Below, one piece after another: positions 1 through 8,884 of a stretch of 64,000 nt of DNA. The first letter of the stretch is position 1, and every line of letters starts with the position of its first letter. The notes beneath the pieces were generated by a model that was not told where the DNA came from, ran no database searches, and worked only from the letters and a program-made list of their open reading frames with translations. Source of the stretch: Pseudoalteromonas citrea (GTDB lineage: Bacteria; Pseudomonadota; Gammaproteobacteria; Enterobacterales; Alteromonadaceae); NCBI RefSeq assembly GCF_000238375.3, contig NZ_AHBZ03000012.1:186001-250000 (forward strand). The letters run 5' to 3'. The translations under genes and the position numbers were made by a program.

Positions 1-2046
1 GCGATGCTAGACGATTGGAAAGCAACCCACGAACTAACTGATTTACCAAAAGATGTATGGCAATATTTAAAAGACAATAAGTTCTTCGCCATGATCATTA
101 AAAAGCAATATGGTGGGCTGGAGTTTTCTGCCTACGCACAATCATGTGTACTACAAAAGCTAACAAGTAAATCAACTTTACTATCATCTATCGTCGGAGT
201 ACCTAACTCACTCGGGCCAGGTGAACTATTGCAACACTATGGTACCAAAGAACAAAAAGACCACTACCTTCCCCGACTTGCGAAAGGGCAAGAGATCCCG
301 TGTTTTGCACTTACCTCCCCTGAAGCAGGCTCAGATGCATCGGCCATCCCTGATTTTGGCATTGTATGTAAAGGTGAATGGGAAGGAAAAGAAACACTCG
401 GCATTCGATTAACGTGGAATAAGCGTTATATTACACTGGCTCCTGTTGCGACAGTACTTGGCTTAGCATTTAAGCTCAGAGACCCTGATGGGCTATTAGG
501 CGAGAATAAAGAACCGGGCATTACCTGCGCTTTGATCCCAACCACAACCCCAGGTGTTAAAATTGGTCGCCGTCACTTTCCATTGAACGTACCGTTTCAA
601 AACGGACCGACGCAAGGCGATGACATTTTTGTCCCAATTGATTACATCATCGGCGGGCCTGAAATGGCGGGCCAAGGTTGGCGTATGTTGGTTGAGTGCT
701 TGTCTGTAGGACGTGCAATTACACTGCCTTCAAACTCAACCGGTGGTATAAAATCACTGGCATTAGCTAGTGGCGCATATAGCCGCATTCGTCGTCAATT
801 TAGACTTCCAATTGGAAAAATGGAAGGTGTAGAAGAGTCATTAGCAAAATTAGCAGGCTATGCCTACAGTACTGATGCAGCTGTCACCATGTCTACCGGC
901 GCGGTTGACTTGGGTGAAAAGCCTTCAGTCGTTTCAGCAATATTAAAATACCATCTAACAGAGCAAATGCGTACTTCAACGATGCATGCTATGGACATTC
1001 ACGGCGGTAAAGGGATCTGTCTTGGGCCAAATAACTACTTAGGTCGAGGCTATCAAGGCGCGCCCATTGCAATTACTGTAGAAGGCGCAAACATATTAAC
1101 CCGTAATATGATCATATACGGTCAAGGTGCCATTCGTTGTCATCCTTTCGTACTTGCGGAACTCAATGCAGTTGGTATGACTGACAAACAAGCCGCTTTA
1201 GACAGCTTCGATTCATCTTTGATGGGTCATATAGGCTTCACATTATCAAACCTTGTACGTACTAAATGGCTCGCCCTAACTGGAGCCCGCTTTACCAAAG
1301 TCCCGTTTAATGATGAAACTGCTGTTTTCTATCGTAACGCCAGTCGATATAGCGCATCTTTAGCACTTATGTCAGACATTTGTATGGCAGTATTTGGTGG
1401 CTCATTGAAACGAAAAGAACGTATCTCTGCGCGACTAGGCGATTTATTAAGTTATCTTTATCTTGTTTCTGCAACGCTTAAACGCTACAACGATGAAGGC
1501 CGTAAAAAAGAAGACTTACCATTTGTGCAATGGAGCTGTCAGGAACATTTGTATTTGTGTCAACGGGCATTGGCAGATCTGATCAACAATATGCCATCAG
1601 CCCCATTACGTGCCGTGTTAAAACTGGTCTTATTCCCGTTTGGTAGACCAATTCGTAAACCAACTGACACGTTAGAACACAAACTTGCTCATTTATTACA
1701 AACGCCAAATGAATCAAGAGATAGACTGGCTGCTCATATTTATTTAACGAATGAACCTTTGAACTTAATTGGTAAGCAAGAACAAACCTTAAAAGATATT
1801 CTTGCCGTAGAACCTCTCTTTGATAAGGTTTGTCGTGCTAAAGGGCAAAAACTGCCATTCACACAATTAGATAAAGTCGCTCAAATGGGGCTTGAGGCAA
1901 ATATTCTTAATGAAGATGAAGCGGCGCAACTTGCTGAAGTCGAAGCTAAGCGTCTTGCCGTGATCAATGTCGATGATTTTGACCCAAGTGAGCTCATGGC
2001 AGGCCAAGCAGCAAAACCTGCTGCTCAAGGTGTAGATGCCGCATAG
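1..2046 (+). CDS. fadE: Acyl-CoA dehydrogenase FadE, C-terminal part
   Basis: This is the 3' part of a FadE-type acyl-CoA dehydrogenase, the flavoenzyme that introduces the trans-2 double bond in the first step of fatty acid beta-oxidation. The frame is open from base 1, so the true start lies upstream. E. coli FadE has about 814 residues and about 681 are visible here. The acyl-CoA dehydrogenase core is seen in the substrate-loop motif [12 protein letters not shown] and in the [13 protein letters not shown] segment around the catalytic glutamate. After the core comes the long C-terminal extension typical of FadE rather than of short acyl-CoA dehydrogenases. A strong terminator follows at once. 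Identification is by recognised family motifs and length. Confidence 0.93.
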   Translation, partial: AMLDDWKATHELTDLPKDVWQYLKDNKFFAMIIKKQYGGLEFSAYAQSCVLQKLTSKSTLLSSIVGVPNSLGPGELLQHYGTKEQKDHYLPRLAKGQEIPCFALTSPEAGSDASAIPDFGIVCKGEWEGKETLGIRLTWNKRYITLAPVATVLGLAFKLRDPDGLLGENKEPGITCALIPTTTPGVKIGRRHFPLNVPFQNGPTQGDDIFVPIDYIIGGPEMAGQGWRMLVECLSVGRAITLPSNSTGGIKSLALASGAYSRIRRQFRLPIGKMEGVEESLAKLAGYAYSTDAAVTMSTGAVDLGEKPSVVSAILKYHLTEQMRTSTMHAMDIHGGKGICLGPNNYLGRGYQGAPIAITVEGANILTRNMIIYGQGAIRCHPFVLAELNAVGMTDKQAALDSFDSSLMGHIGFTLSNLVRTKWLALTGARFTKVPFNDETAVFYRNASRYSASLALMSDICMAVFGGSLKRKERISARLGDLLSYLYLVSATLKRYNDEGRKKEDLPFVQWSCQEHLYLCQRALADLINNMPSAPLRAVLKLVLFPFGRPIRKPTDTLEHKLAHLLQTPNESRDRLAAHIYLTNEPLNLIGKQEQTLKDILAVEPLFDKVCRAKGQKLPFTQLDKVAQMGLEANILNEDEAAQLAEVEAKRLAVINVDDFDPSELMAGQAAKPAAQGVDAA

Positions 2047-2093
2047 ACTTTACAGTCAATAATATACAGCAAAAGAACAACCCAACCCTAAAC

Positions 2094-2117
2094 AAGCCAG
2101 CGTATGCTGGCTTTTTT
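2094..2117 (+). terminator. Rho-independent terminator after fadE
   Basis: A perfect 8-bp stem (AAGCCAGC / GCTGGCTT) with a GTAT loop runs straight into a T run, 47 bases after the fadE stop codon. Its T run is on the + strand. The mirrored A run is short, so it probably serves mainly fadE. Confidence 0.88.
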
Positions 2118-2149
2118 AGGTCATGCTGCCCAGTAAGGTTTATAACCCG

Positions 2150-3226
2150 CTAGGTAATCACTTTTAGTACAAATAAGGTAATTGAACTAGAAGCCCATGC
2201 AACGGCTATCAATTTAGGCTTTTTGACTGCACAGTACATCAGTATCGGCATGCACAATAAAGCACTACTCATATAGATATCAAAGTCCAATAAAAGGCCA
2301 GAGCCACACCATAAAGCAATGCATACTATTGATAGTAATATAGCTTGTACGCGAAACACCTCTTTATATTTACCTAGCGACTCCCAAAATAAGCGTGTTT
2401 CTTGTAACTGCTGGTTGGTTTCAATCATTAATGTTGACCACCAAAGCTGGTTGATAAGTACCGCAGCTAACAGATACCAATGCAGTAAATCGGGCCTCAT
2501 AGTTTGAATAATAATAGCTGCCCACAGCACCAGAAAAGTCGCTGTGGCACGCCAAATAAATGCCCAAGAATGCGAAACAACATAATAAAACCAAAACGAC
2601 CATATATTGATTGAATAAGTCAGGTTGGGGAGATGTATTTTTGGTGCAAACCAACAACCAATCAATAACACATTAATACACACTAAAAATTGTATGATAG
2701 AGGATGACCACCACAGGGAAATAAACGCGATAAATAGCGCCAAAATTACTGACTGAGGCCGGTATAGTAACCCCACCGCAAAACTAATTTGAGTCAGTAT
2801 AAATAGCAAAAGCTGTGGTGCCTGACTGAGCTTCTGCGGCCCCATGGCTACCGCCAATATCATTGTTATGATAAGTAAGGCATGGCTTGCTAATAATAAA
2901 ACGATATCAGCTAAATATTGGTGCCTGGTACGAGGTGATATACTAATTTGAAAACATCGATGCCGACTATCTAAAATGGCAGGCTTTAGAACGGTGACTA
3001 ATAAGGTTTGCAGCAGTAAATATGCAAATGCAACTTGAATACTCACCAGCACACTGTCACTTTGAACAATCTTACCTAAACCAAAAAACAGTGACGCAAT
3101 TAACCCTGGCAAGAAGATATAAAATAGCGTTGTGATCATCAAAATAAATTGATTAAGTTGGTTTACTAACTCTTTAAGCTCGGCTTTAAAGGCCTGATAT
3201 CGATATTGATAGAAGTGTGCCACCAT
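2150..3226 (-). CDS. Polytopic membrane protein, likely permease partner of the adjacent ABC ATPase
   Basis: This 358-residue protein is very hydrophobic, with about nine to ten predicted membrane segments spread over its whole length and no recognisable catalytic motif. It starts 21 bases after the stop of an ABC ATPase gene on the same strand, so the two are probably co-transcribed. By context it would be the membrane subunit of a small export-type ABC transporter. The sequence resembles the uncharacterised ABC-2-like membrane proteins found beside CcmA-type ATPases in Alteromonadales (a DUF6136-type assignment is possible but unverified). The substrate cannot be read from the sequence. Confidence 0.7.
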   Translation of the reverse strand: MVAHFYQYRYQAFKAELKELVNQLNQFILMITTLFYIFLPGLIASLFFGLGKIVQSDSVLVSIQVAFAYLLLQTLLVTVLKPAILDSRHRCFQISISPRTRHQYLADIVLLLASHALLIITMILAVAMGPQKLSQAPQLLLFILTQISFAVGLLYRPQSVILALFIAFISLWWSSSIIQFLVCINVLLIGCWFAPKIHLPNLTYSINIWSFWFYYVVSHSWAFIWRATATFLVLWAAIIIQTMRPDLLHWYLLAAVLINQLWWSTLMIETNQQLQETRLFWESLGKYKEVFRVQAILLSIVCIALWCGSGLLLDFDIYMSSALLCMPILMYCAVKKPKLIAVAWASSSITLFVLKVIT

Positions 3227-3247
3227 GATCTACTAAGCCCCTTATAC

Positions 3248-3832
3248 TTAAACTTTCTTGAGCGACTGACTAACAAAGCCAATATCAAAAAAGGGTTGAG
3301 GTTCATGACTACTAATAAGCACTTGGCCAGAGTAGACGCTGAGCCACTCCAAAACCACATCAAGCCCTCGTTTATCCAATGCAGCACTAGGTTCGTCTAA
3401 AATTAAGTAAGGAATATTACGCATCATCGCATTTATAAGCTGTAATTTTTTTAGATTGCCGGACGATAAATCTTCCACTCGGGTATGCAAGAATGTATCA
3501 AAGCAAAGATCAGTTATCAGTGTTTGAGGTAATTCACACTGCCAGCTTGATGTGGTCATTGTAAGTATCTGCTGAGCCGATAAAAACTCTGGAAAAATAA
3601 TTTTATCTGACGCTAAAGCAACGTAGTTTTGTAATTCAGCATGTTGCTGGCCATTGAGTGTAATGTGTCCAGAGTAAAAGCTATCTAGCCCGGCCAATAT
3701 CGTAAAAAGCGTGGTTTTTCCAAGGCCATTTTTCCCTTCTATACAAAGCCTTTTTGAAGAGTAAGTACTATTATAATTTTCAAAAATACATTTTTTACCA
3801 AAATACTTCGTTAAATTAGTAACTTCAATCAT
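3248..3832 (-). CDS. ABC transporter ATP-binding protein
   Basis: A 194-residue single ABC ATPase domain. Walker A (GKNGLGKT) lies at about residues 33-40, the signature is LSSGN instead of the canonical LSGGQ near residue 120, and Walker B with the catalytic glutamate (LILDEPS) follows near 141-147. A switch histidine is present in ISSHEP. The protein is short, as in CcmA-type ATPases, with no accessory domain. It is the first gene of a two-gene minus-strand unit with the membrane protein at 2150-3226, 21 bases apart, and presumably powers that permease. The transported substrate is unknown. Confidence 0.85.
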   Translation of the reverse strand: MIEVTNLTKYFGKKCIFENYNSTYSSKRLCIEGKNGLGKTTLFTILAGLDSFYSGHITLNGQQHAELQNYVALASDKIIFPEFLSAQQILTMTTSSWQCELPQTLITDLCFDTFLHTRVEDLSSGNLKKLQLINAMMRNIPYLILDEPSAALDKRGLDVVLEWLSVYSGQVLISSHEPQPFFDIGFVSQSLKKV

Positions 3833-3950
3833 TATTGCGCTAAACCTAGATAAGTTCCTTTATTAGGTGAATGTATCACAAGTCATATTTCAGATATTAT
3901 TAAGAGTGTTACAGGATGTGACGCTAATTTGTTACACTGTTATCAATATA

Positions 3951-3977
3951 AAAAACGAGCACTGAGTGCCCGTTTTT
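3951..3977 (-). terminator. Terminator downstream of the peroxiredoxin gene
   Basis: A hairpin centred on GCACTGAGTGC is flanked by A and T runs that extend the stem, with one A-C mismatch. Read on the minus strand it ends in a run of T just after the peroxiredoxin stop. The mirrored A/T runs would also let it work in the other direction. Confidence 0.8.
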
Positions 3978-4000
3978 CCAAATAGCTAGATTAGTCTGTA

Positions 4001-4474
4001 TTAAAGAGCCGCTAAAATAGCTTCCGCTTTGCTAACTTCAAATGACTTTGGTGCTTCTACGTTAAGCTGAGTCACAACACCATTTTTTATGATCATGGCA
4101 TAACGCTGTGAACGAACGCCGCCAAATGAGGCTGTATCCATTTCCAAGCCCACAGACTTAGTAAAGCTTGCATCACCATCACCCAGCATCATTAATTCAG
4201 ATGCATTATGTGCTTCACCCCATGCTTTCATTACAAACGCATCATTCACTGATACACAAGCAATAATATCAACACCTTTGGCTTTCAGCTCATCAGCCAA
4301 TACGACATAGCCCGGTAAATGTGCCGCTGAACATGTCGGTGTGAAAGCCCCCGGCACGGCAAATAAAGCCACTGTTTTGTCTGCAAATAACTCTGTGACT
4401 TGGTGCTCTACCATACCTTCGTCTGTTAGCTGGCTAAGTGTCGCTGCAGGTAAATTTTGCCCTTGTTCAATCAT
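4001..4474 (-). CDS. Peroxiredoxin (Prx5/AhpC-TSA family)
   Basis: A 157-residue Prx5-type peroxiredoxin that would reduce hydrogen peroxide and organic peroxides in the cytoplasm. The peroxidatic cysteine is C48 in the motif PGAFTPTCS, and the family arginine is in the conserved GGVRSQRYAM segment. A second cysteine (C73, in IIACVS) occurs, as in many bacterial Prx5 proteins. There is no glutaredoxin fusion of the type found in some gammaproteobacterial Prx5 proteins, and the length fits the single-domain form. The gene stands alone between a terminator and the SMP-30 gene. No OxyR-like site was recognised upstream. Confidence 0.9.
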   Translation of the reverse strand: MIEQGQNLPAATLSQLTDEGMVEHQVTELFADKTVALFAVPGAFTPTCSAAHLPGYVVLADELKAKGVDIIACVSVNDAFVMKAWGEAHNASELMMLGDGDASFTKSVGLEMDTASFGGVRSQRYAMIIKNGVVTQLNVEAPKSFEVSKAEAILAAL

Positions 4475-4571
4475 GGTGTTCCCTTAAAAAAAGAATATTA
4501 TTTATTTGATAACTGGAATTATTCATATAATACAGTGAATAAAGCCTATGTCCTGCAACAAGTATACAAGA

Positions 4572-5516
4572 TTAATACAATGTATGAGCACGCCCTGCAA
4601 ATTCACTGTAAAAAGATTCAATTGCGCCCCGTTTTTGCATTGTTACAAACACTTGGTTACCATCTTGGCCACCAAATGCGATATTGGTTGGGTGCTTGCC
4701 TTTTAATCGTACTGTCTTTAACAGCATCGCTTTAGGTGACAATACTACCACTTCACCGGCGCCATATCGTGCAACATATAAGTTGCCCTGGCTGTCAGTA
4801 CGCATACCATCTAAACCATGATCGACAAACTGATAGAACAGCCTCTTATCGCTCACTTCACCTTGTTCATTAAGTGTAAATGCCCATATGCGTCGTTGCT
4901 TACTTTCATTCACATACAAGGTTTTATTATCAGGACTTACCTCTATACCATTGGTCGTTCCCATATCAGCTTTTAGCAAGGTAACTTGGCCATCGGTTTC
5001 TACTCGCCAAAGTTGACCTCGACCATTAGCCCAATTTGGATCACTCGCAAAAATTACCCCATCATCACGTATTGCAATATCATTTGGCTGGTTCATCAAT
5101 GGCTCATGAGCATGAACGAACACTTCCCCTTGTGGCGTTATTTTTAATATATTATGACGGGCATAATCAGCAACAAACATATCACCATGCTGATTAAAGC
5201 GAATGCCATTGCCAACACTGCCTTCGGGTAAAGTCAGCCATAGCTTTGCTTTACCTTTGTGTTGTACGGCCCCTATCGTGCCTTGCTGCGCATAATTGAC
5301 CACATATAAAACCCCGTTACTGTCAACCGCTGGACCTTCAATCCCCTCGGTGAATGTGCCATCAGATACCCAGTCAATTGCGCGATAAGTCTCTTGTTTA
5401 ACATCACTAAAGCGCTCAAACCTATTATTGTTAGCCACTGAGCTGTTACTCGCTATATTTGCACTATTTTGACACCCAGCTAACAGCACCAACATCCCCC
5501 ATAAATACTTATGCAT
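4572..5516 (-). CDS. SMP-30/gluconolactonase-like lipoprotein
   Basis: A 314-residue protein with a lipoprotein signal peptide (lipobox LAGC, cysteine 15), so it is probably anchored on the periplasmic side of an envelope membrane. The mature part is a six-bladed propeller of the SMP-30/gluconolactonase/LRE type, with the repeated blade signatures PAVDSNGVLYVVN, NDIAIRDDGVIFASDP and NGIEVSPDNKTLYVNE. The Asn/Asp/Glu residues in these segments correspond to the metal-binding and active-site positions of the family. It may hydrolyse a lactone, but the family also has binding-only members. The gene is monocistronic by spacing. Confidence 0.78.
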   Translation of the reverse strand: MHKYLWGMLVLLAGCQNSANIASNSSVANNNRFERFSDVKQETYRAIDWVSDGTFTEGIEGPAVDSNGVLYVVNYAQQGTIGAVQHKGKAKLWLTLPEGSVGNGIRFNQHGDMFVADYARHNILKITPQGEVFVHAHEPLMNQPNDIAIRDDGVIFASDPNWANGRGQLWRVETDGQVTLLKADMGTTNGIEVSPDNKTLYVNESKQRRIWAFTLNEQGEVSDKRLFYQFVDHGLDGMRTDSQGNLYVARYGAGEVVVLSPKAMLLKTVRLKGKHPTNIAFGGQDGNQVFVTMQKRGAIESFYSEFAGRAHTLY

Positions 5517-5631
5517 TTTGATATCTTATCCTTAAATTTATCTAGTATGACCTGTGGCATCTTTATTGTTAATTGAGAATAAATAATACACAGGTCCCAG
5601 TGCTATTAATTAGCAAGGTATGGCAAAACAG

Positions 5632-6345
5632 CTAAACCTTGCTGCGCGTCAGCCTTGGTTCAATGATCATCAGGGCAACACCCAATAAAACGCAAGCCAA
5701 GCCTAAAAACTGCAATAACGTATTGCCAAGTCGTGTTTGCTGTTTAACGTCTTTACTTACTGTATAAAGTCGGCGACCCTGTTTAACCTCTTTAATAAAT
5801 TCATCACCTAAATATTCAAACGATAAAACAATCGATATGTCTCTTCGTTTGAGCATGGCTCGCCGTGCTGCTCGCATATCTGCATCTTTTGGTACAAAAC
5901 GAGACCAGCTAAAAAAAATATCTTGAGCCTCATTGGGTAAAACAACCCCTCTTGACTCATATTCATACAGTGTTTGTGGAAATACTAAGTGTTGAAAGCC
6001 GATATAAAAGCAGCTACCACCGAGTGATACGAGCAATATCGCAATGTACAACAGAGTCCGTTGTTTGATTGAGTTATCACGACACTGGCGGGTATACCAT
6101 GACTCGATATCTGGGATTTGGCTAAAGTGATGTTTGTTCGCTTGCCCTTGAGCACCACGCATAAAGTTATCGACTGTTAGCTCTAACGCGTCAAGTAACT
6201 GGCGAAAAACCTCATTAGAGGGCACAGATTTATCATTTTCTAATTTTGATAAATAACTTTGTTCTACCCCCATTTTTTCTGCCAGTTGAGGTTGGCTCAT
6301 ATTTGCTGTGGTACGTAATTGTTTTATGTAGTGACCGAGTGTCAT
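5632..6345 (-). CDS. XRE-family regulator with C-terminal membrane segments
   Basis: A 237-residue protein. Residues 1-65 form a classical Cro/C1 helix-turn-helix (MSQPQLAEKMGVEQSYLSKLEND). After a linker come two hydrophobic segments, near residues 98-118 and 210-228, enclosing a roughly 90-residue loop with conserved-looking charged residues. This layout places the DNA-binding domain in the cytoplasm and the loop in the periplasm, as for a one-component membrane sensor. No partner gene sits in the same transcription unit, so targets are unknown. Family assignment of the HTH is firm; the sensing role is inference. Confidence 0.8.
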   Translation of the reverse strand: MTLGHYIKQLRTTANMSQPQLAEKMGVEQSYLSKLENDKSVPSNEVFRQLLDALELTVDNFMRGAQGQANKHHFSQIPDIESWYTRQCRDNSIKQRTLLYIAILLVSLGGSCFYIGFQHLVFPQTLYEYESRGVVLPNEAQDIFFSWSRFVPKDADMRAARRAMLKRRDISIVLSFEYLGDEFIKEVKQGRRLYTVSKDVKQQTRLGNTLLQFLGLACVLLGVALMIIEPRLTRSKV

Positions 6346-6478
6346 CTTTTTAATCCTTGTTATGGCTTGAAATCACACCCTATTCTTGGTTAGTCATACA
6401 TTAATACCAAGGTGAATATTCAAGAATAACAAGGAATATTAGTAAGTTAAAGTTAACTTATTCTCAATTACATTAAAT

Positions 6479-8725
6479 TCAAAAGCCGTATCTAAATTTC
6501 AAGGTGATACGCTCCTCATTCGGCGTTTGCCAAAGCTGCTCAACGCTTCGTAACCAAGATGTGGATGCCACGTTCTGTTTTTGCATAGTATCAATGTGCA
6601 TTGCACCTCGCCCATAGACCAAAAAAATATCAGAAAACGCACCTAAGCGATAACGCAGCTTAACTTGTGATACCAATCGCTTGTCTTCAAAACTAGTATC
6701 AATACTCTCCAGCTCTGTTAAATTCCGCTCATGGATACTAAACACCTGATCGCTTTTTGCTTCAAGTATGGCCCACTGTAAATAAATGCTTAATTCCAGG
6801 TTGTTAGTTAATAGTCCTGAGATCTTATTTTCATTAACAAAGTAGGCTCTATCGTACTGCGTTAGTTGATCATGCGCGTTTGCTATTAGCCACCCGTCAC
6901 CTTTGCGATAAAAATTATTAATATTGATAGTCCAGTACTCATGGGGCATAAATGTGAGATCTAACGCAAACTGTTGTGCTATACCATCTAGCCCTTCTTG
7001 GTCATACTGATAACTGGCAGCCCAGCTAAACGCCCCAACATAAGAGCTGCGATAGAATATCCGAGACCCCCATGTATCTGGCTGCTGAAAACGTTCACTA
7101 TTGTAGCCAATATTATCTTGCCACCCCGATGAATTATGCGTTAGTGCTACCGACACCTCAGCTCCACTATTTAACATCATATTGGCACTATACTGGCGTT
7201 GAGCAGGTAATTTAACACCTTCATCATTAGATTCATAAGACACTGATAATTTGTGTTTTACACGCGAGACCAACGGAGAATTTAAATTAATAGCGTGACT
7301 GAACGCACCTTGCCAATAACGCCAGTTATTGCGCTTAATATATCCCAAATCACTCACATCAAACTGCTCATCTAGCCGTAAATAAGACGACTCAAACTGG
7401 CTGTTAGCAGAAAACTGATACCCGAGTTTGAATGATGCACCACGACCTTGGTTTTGCGCACTGTTTTGCTCAATATCACTGTGCATAAACGTACTTTGCA
7501 TTGACCATGTTCCACTTTGGTATTGAGTATCCCACGCTGCACTTTGGGCTTTTCTATTTATAAATGGGCGCTCAGTGTGTGTCATCAACAATCCGGTCTG
7601 CCAAGTTTTCTGACGATACTTACCCCGCATAGCATAAAATGACTTCCCCGCATCGTTGCCTAAATGATCTTCTTTTACCGCAAAAGCCCCAAGCTGCAGC
7701 TGCTCAGTTTGCTGTACAAATCTCACCGCTGCATCAATGGGGGTTGTTAGGCGCATTGCGTCATCGCTGCCAGCACCAATACGTCTAGTGTGAATAAGTG
7801 TGGTATCTTGCAAGCTTTGGACATTAAAAATATTAATATCTTGAGTGAAAAATGGTCGCTTGTCTGACCGCAGTGTTTCTACAGCACTATAATTTAAATC
7901 GACTTCGTCACTGTCTACCTGACCAAAATCAGGGTTAACTGCAACACTCAGTTTTTGATGGTGATCTGGCTTATAGGTTAAGTCAAAACCCACATCATTT
8001 AACCCATTATTATTAATTAGGTCTTGTTGACGAGTGATATACGGCACAAAGGTGATCTGATGCTCTTTTGGGATAATCGCTTTTACTTTGGGCATAGTTA
8101 GAAAGAAGTCTGCGTTTTCGGTAGTCTGTTTATGCGAAGCATATAGGTGATTATTACTTAACTGATACAACTGAACTGACACCCCAATTTCTGATGCATC
8201 TCGAAGATTTTTTTTATTATAAAAAGACACAGTATGCCATGGAATAAACGTTTCACTAGACCAGTAGTCTTCGGCCTCGTAATAGGATGTTTGCCAATCT
8301 CCATCCCAATCATCGTCTGTCGTTAATTGTGGAGTAAGTACTGCGTCTTGAACACCTCCCCCTAATCCCACTACAAATAGATACGCACCACTGCCATCAC
8401 CCGAAAAGTCTAAATAAATACGATTAAAGTCAGCTTGAATGAATCTATCCTGTAAATTAAATTGCTTCTTTCTCTCTCCTACTTTTTGCCAATTAATAAT
8501 GCCCACATACACCCCTTTTGCAGTGGTCATTACCCTACTTTCAACTTTATCTTGATACGCTGTATGTGTTGCTGGCACAACTTCAAAAAAAGTCTTTGTT
8601 GGAGGCACACTCTGCCAAGCTATATCATCTAATTGACCATCTAATACAATCTGCTCTGTCGCGTATACCGATAGGCCCATAAACCATAAAATCAATAACA
8701 CTATATTTCGTACCATACTACTCAT
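6479..8725 (-). CDS. DUF5916-type outer-membrane protein with N-terminal CBM9-like domain
   Basis: A 748-residue exported protein: a signal peptide (residues 1-22), a CBM9-like beta-sandwich domain beginning with the typical LDGQLDDIAW motif, then a long region of alternating hydrophobic/polar strands ending in a terminal phenylalanine (KFRYGF), as in outer-membrane barrels. The motif VNPDFGQVDSDEVDLN followed by RPFFTQD is characteristic of the DUF5916 family. The biochemical role of the family is not established; sugar or polymer binding is suggested by the CBM9 part. It is transcribed divergently from a CadC-like regulator 159 bases away, which may control it. Confidence 0.83.
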   Translation of the reverse strand: MSSMVRNIVLLILWFMGLSVYATEQIVLDGQLDDIAWQSVPPTKTFFEVVPATHTAYQDKVESRVMTTAKGVYVGIINWQKVGERKKQFNLQDRFIQADFNRIYLDFSGDGSGAYLFVVGLGGGVQDAVLTPQLTTDDDWDGDWQTSYYEAEDYWSSETFIPWHTVSFYNKKNLRDASEIGVSVQLYQLSNNHLYASHKQTTENADFFLTMPKVKAIIPKEHQITFVPYITRQQDLINNNGLNDVGFDLTYKPDHHQKLSVAVNPDFGQVDSDEVDLNYSAVETLRSDKRPFFTQDINIFNVQSLQDTTLIHTRRIGAGSDDAMRLTTPIDAAVRFVQQTEQLQLGAFAVKEDHLGNDAGKSFYAMRGKYRQKTWQTGLLMTHTERPFINRKAQSAAWDTQYQSGTWSMQSTFMHSDIEQNSAQNQGRGASFKLGYQFSANSQFESSYLRLDEQFDVSDLGYIKRNNWRYWQGAFSHAINLNSPLVSRVKHKLSVSYESNDEGVKLPAQRQYSANMMLNSGAEVSVALTHNSSGWQDNIGYNSERFQQPDTWGSRIFYRSSYVGAFSWAASYQYDQEGLDGIAQQFALDLTFMPHEYWTININNFYRKGDGWLIANAHDQLTQYDRAYFVNENKISGLLTNNLELSIYLQWAILEAKSDQVFSIHERNLTELESIDTSFEDKRLVSQVKLRYRLGAFSDIFLVYGRGAMHIDTMQKQNVASTSWLRSVEQLWQTPNEERITLKFRYGF

Positions 8726-8884
8726 GCTTCAACCCAATAAGAGAACCTCCCTCTATAAAAGCAAACATCTTGATGAAAAATACTGAATATTCTCTGAAGA
8801 AAGCTCGCTAAGTCCTTAGTAGCCTTGACTTTATAATGATAAAAGTTAACTTTGTACTTATATAAAGAACATAGATGACACGCT

